Shown here: positions 20,923 through 21,112 of the stretch, one piece after another
How the letters are laid out: the number at the start of each line of letters is the position of its first letter
Position numbering within the stretch: position 1 is the first letter of the stretch
From: SIG437 sp045648985
GTDB taxonomy: Bacteria > Bacillota > Clostridia > UBA1381 > UBA9506
NCBI GenBank assembly: GCA_045648985.1
Contig: JAZROZ010000013.1
Span: 1 to 21,112 of the forward strand
Direction of reading: 5' to 3'
Length of the DNA: 21,112 nucleotides
Notes under the pieces: model-generated
Told to the model about the DNA's origin: nothing
Database searches by the model: none
What the model saw: only the letters and a program-made list of their open reading frames with translations
Translations under genes and position numbers: made by a program

Positions 20923-21112
20923 TCAGCCTATTTTTGAATTGTAAAACTCTGCAGGTTTTCCTATAGATAAGCCTTCATTTTTAAGCATACTATCAATTTT
21001 TATGATGTTTTCCTTCATGTAGTCAGCAGTAGCAGAAAAATATGTGTTCATAGTAACTCTTATATCAGTATGTCCCATTATCTCCTGAAGGACTTTAGGC
21101 GGCATACCTGCC
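20923..21112 (-). CDS. tyrosine recombinase / phage-type integrase, C-terminal part (5' end outside window)
   Basis: The reverse frame is open to the window edge and ends at TGA 20923-20925. The visible residues read GMPPKVLQEIMGHTDIRVTMNTYF, broken here as GMPPKVLQEIMGH then TDIRVTMNTYF. This holds the last catalytic histidine (LQEIMGH) and the nucleophilic tyrosine (TMNTY) of tyrosine recombinases of the phage and ICE integrase type. About 40 residues of charged tail follow. The gene runs toward the putative tRNA-derived attachment site, the usual layout at the edge of an integrated prophage or conjugative element. Whether the element is complete lies outside the window. Confidence 0.85.
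   Translation of the reverse strand, partial: AGMPPKVLQEIMGHTDIRVTMNTYFSATADYMKENIIKIDSMLKNEGLSIGKPAEFYNSKIG

Overview
The window is AT-rich DNA from an endospore-forming, Gram-positive member of the Clostridia. Evidence for this is spoVG, a spoIIGA-sigE pair, an SLH-domain surface protein, two D,D-carboxypeptidases of the DacF/PBP5 type, a short B12-dependent MetH and strong AGGAG ribosome-binding sites. The family or genus cannot be fixed from the sequence alone.

Region 1 (1-5075) is accessory. It opens with the 3' end of a polysaccharide deacetylase gene. A head-to-tail array of cassette-like units follows. Nine copies of a conserved element (core TTGCATCTAAACC, usually ending TATGTCGAA) separate six unrelated genes, all on the + strand: an M20 amidohydrolase, a DUF4304-like protein, a 70-aa DUF2007-like protein, a three-helix membrane protein and two unrecognised soluble proteins. 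Two units carry no gene. One of these (276-478) is filled by a run of about eight small, unrelated hairpins separated by CGATATG/CATATCG spacers. The layout resembles an integron or polyimmunity locus, but the junctions are not canonical attC sites and no recombinase gene is visible here. This is the most unusual part of the window.

Region 2 (5078-8914) is core chromosome: a D,D-carboxypeptidase (-), the ribosome hibernation factor hpf (+), murC (-) and spoVG (+). A 123-bp element with 16-bp perfect inverted ends lies between hpf and murC.

Region 3 (8930-11880) is the mother-cell sigma cassette. spoIIGA encodes the pro-SigE protease and overlaps sigE by about 60 bp. An unrecognised 391-aa protein gene follows in the same apparent operon, where sigG sits in many relatives.

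Region 4 (11900-14920) is one strongly expressed-looking gene for a secreted 938-aa SLH-domain protein, with a near-consensus promoter and a strong hairpin after it.

Region 5 (14951-20821) holds a TetR-like regulator and then an apparent operon dacF - MFS transporter - metH - DUF6472 small protein, closed by a strong terminator.

Region 6 (20820-21112) looks like the edge of an integrated element. A 15-bp sequence matching the 3' end of a tRNA (reverse strand) is followed by the C-terminal part of a tyrosine recombinase running off the window.
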